7,180 bases of DNA, taken from an uncultured Lachnospiraceae bacterium (GTDB lineage Bacteria > Bacillota > Clostridia > Lachnospirales > Lachnospiraceae). The notes under the pieces were generated by a model. That model saw nothing but the letters and a program-made list of their open reading frames with translations, was not told where the DNA came from and did not search any database. The stretch's first letter is position 1; each line of letters opens with the position of its first letter. The translations under genes and the position numbers were made by a program. Below, piece by piece: positions 6,406 through 7,180 of this stretch. Where the stretch lies: assembly GCA_946409475.1 (NCBI GenBank), contig CAMJWQ010000177.1:1-7180 (forward strand), in the 5' to 3' direction.

Positions 6406-7180
6406 TTAAAAACCATAATCGTAATGCTCCTCCACATTGTCGGCAGTTACCGCCACTGCTTCCGTCATGGTGATATCATCATAACCATCAGGATCTTTTC
6501 CGTTCACCAAAATATCCTTTGCGATCTGGATACCCAGCTGAGCTACCTTATAAGGACTATTCTCACCGGTTGCAAAATACCTGCCCTCTTTGATCAGATC
6601 ATACGCCGCCTTTGCACCATCCGCCGCCGCTACAATATCAACTCCTGTGATTCCCGCATTATCCAGGGCTGTCATTGCACCAAATAACATCTGGTCATTT
6701 TCTCCCAATACCGTTGTAATATCCTGGTTTGCAGTAATCAAATCTTCTGCTGCCGTTAAGCCGTCCTCTTCTGTCCAGCTGCCCCAGCCCTGCCCAACAA
6801 CTGAGAAATTTGCTGCTTCGTTTGCCGCTTTGCCCTTAGACGTTAAGTCCTGTTCAAATACCTCTGCTGCCGTCCATGCGTCCTCTTCACTCATTCCTGT
6901 TTTTCCTTCAATGATTCCACAAAAAAGACCTTCTCTTCTTTCCTGTCCGGCAACGTTGCCCTTTGCCCCGCTTAGAATAATAGCTTTGATTGCGGCATCA
7001 CCCATTTTTTTTGCATATTCCAATCCAACCAGTCTGCCATTTTGCTTGTTGTCGGAATAGACGGTCGTAATGTCATTGGCTCCTTCACCAACACCGCTGT
7101 CAAGGTTAATGACACCAATCCCTGCTTCTGTTGCCGAATTAATACTTGGGATACAGGCTTCCTGATCAACACTGTCCAGG
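6406..7180 (-). CDS. Sugar ABC transporter substrate-binding protein, RbsB-like (5' end missing)
   Basis: Extracytoplasmic binding protein that would deliver the substrate to the permease. The frame stays open to the window edge, giving 257 residues of the C-terminal part; roughly 80-120 residues, including the signal peptide (probably a lipoprotein type in a Gram-positive), lie outside. The visible part starts with LDSVDQEACIPSI and has the periplasmic-binding-protein-like stretches AGIGVINLDSG and VYSDNKQNGRLVGLEYAKKM. These are followed by the hinge-side GENDQMLFGAMTALDNAG and the ligand-loop AADGAKAAYDLIKEG. The apparent start at 7023 is only an internal TTG (leucine) codon. The gene heads the visible part of the transporter transcript; its promoter must lie beyond the window. 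Ligand identity cannot be deduced; a sugar or polyol is expected from the neighbours. Confidence 0.93.
   Translation of the reverse strand, partial: LDSVDQEACIPSINSATEAGIGVINLDSGVGEGANDITTVYSDNKQNGRLVGLEYAKKMGDAAIKAIILSGAKGNVAGQERREGLFCGIIEGKTGMSEEDAWTAAEVFEQDLTSKGKAANEAANFSVVGQGWGSWTEEDGLTAAEDLITANQDITTVLGENDQMLFGAMTALDNAGITGVDIVAAADGAKAAYDLIKEGRYFATGENSPYKVAQLGIQIAKDILVNGKDPDGYDDITMTEAVAVTADNVEEHYDYGF

Noticed and set aside
6406..7023. Binding protein starting at 7023
   Set aside because: The codon there is TTG inside a frame that stays open to 7180 and encodes conserved binding-protein sequence upstream, so it is an internal leucine and the gene is truncated by the window edge.

Overview
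The window looks like part of a chromosomal sugar- or polyol-utilisation locus from a Firmicute of the class Clostridia, plausibly a gut Lachnospiraceae-type organism. That guess rests on moderate GC with AT-rich intergenic DNA, strong purine-rich Shine-Dalgarno (SD) sequences (AAAGGAG, AAGGAG, AGGGAGG), a sigma-A-like promoter, and the overall style of the proteins. No rRNA, tRNA, mobile element or CRISPR array was seen. No single base pattern proves the taxonomy.

All six genes lie on the minus strand, so transcription runs from right to left. In that order they are: a sugar-binding lipoprotein-type solute-binding protein (6406-7180, start cut off by the window edge); a 93-bp spacer with a short palindrome and a partial direct repeat; an RbsA-type double ATPase (4819-6312); an RbsC-type permease (3858-4814, only 4 bp after the ATPase); a zinc-dependent medium-chain dehydrogenase (2772-3791); a 369-bp non-coding gap; a GntR/HutC-type repressor with a UTRA effector domain (1629-2402); and an FGGY carbohydrate kinase of the xylulokinase type (72-1589). 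The last 71 bases hold a strong 13-bp stem-loop and then the window edge.

Together the genes suggest one pathway. A high-affinity ABC importer (one binding protein, a homodimeric permease, one fused ATPase) brings in a sugar or, more likely, a sugar alcohol. The dehydrogenase oxidises it to a ketose with NAD(P)+, and the FGGY kinase traps the ketose as a phosphate. A pentitol such as xylitol or D-arabitol going through D-xylulose to D-xylulose 5-phosphate is the simplest fit, because there is no aldose isomerase in view. The substrate is inferred, not seen, and one kinase motif differs from classical D-xylulose kinases. The GntR regulator appears to have its own promoter overlapping an inverted repeat that may be its operator, so gntR and the kinase gene probably form a second, self-regulated transcript.

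This is mostly a conventional catabolic locus. I found no convincing sign of a wholly new system. The points worth a second look are the exact substrate, the unexplained palindromes at 29-61 and 2659-2675, and the likely operator at 2461-2477.
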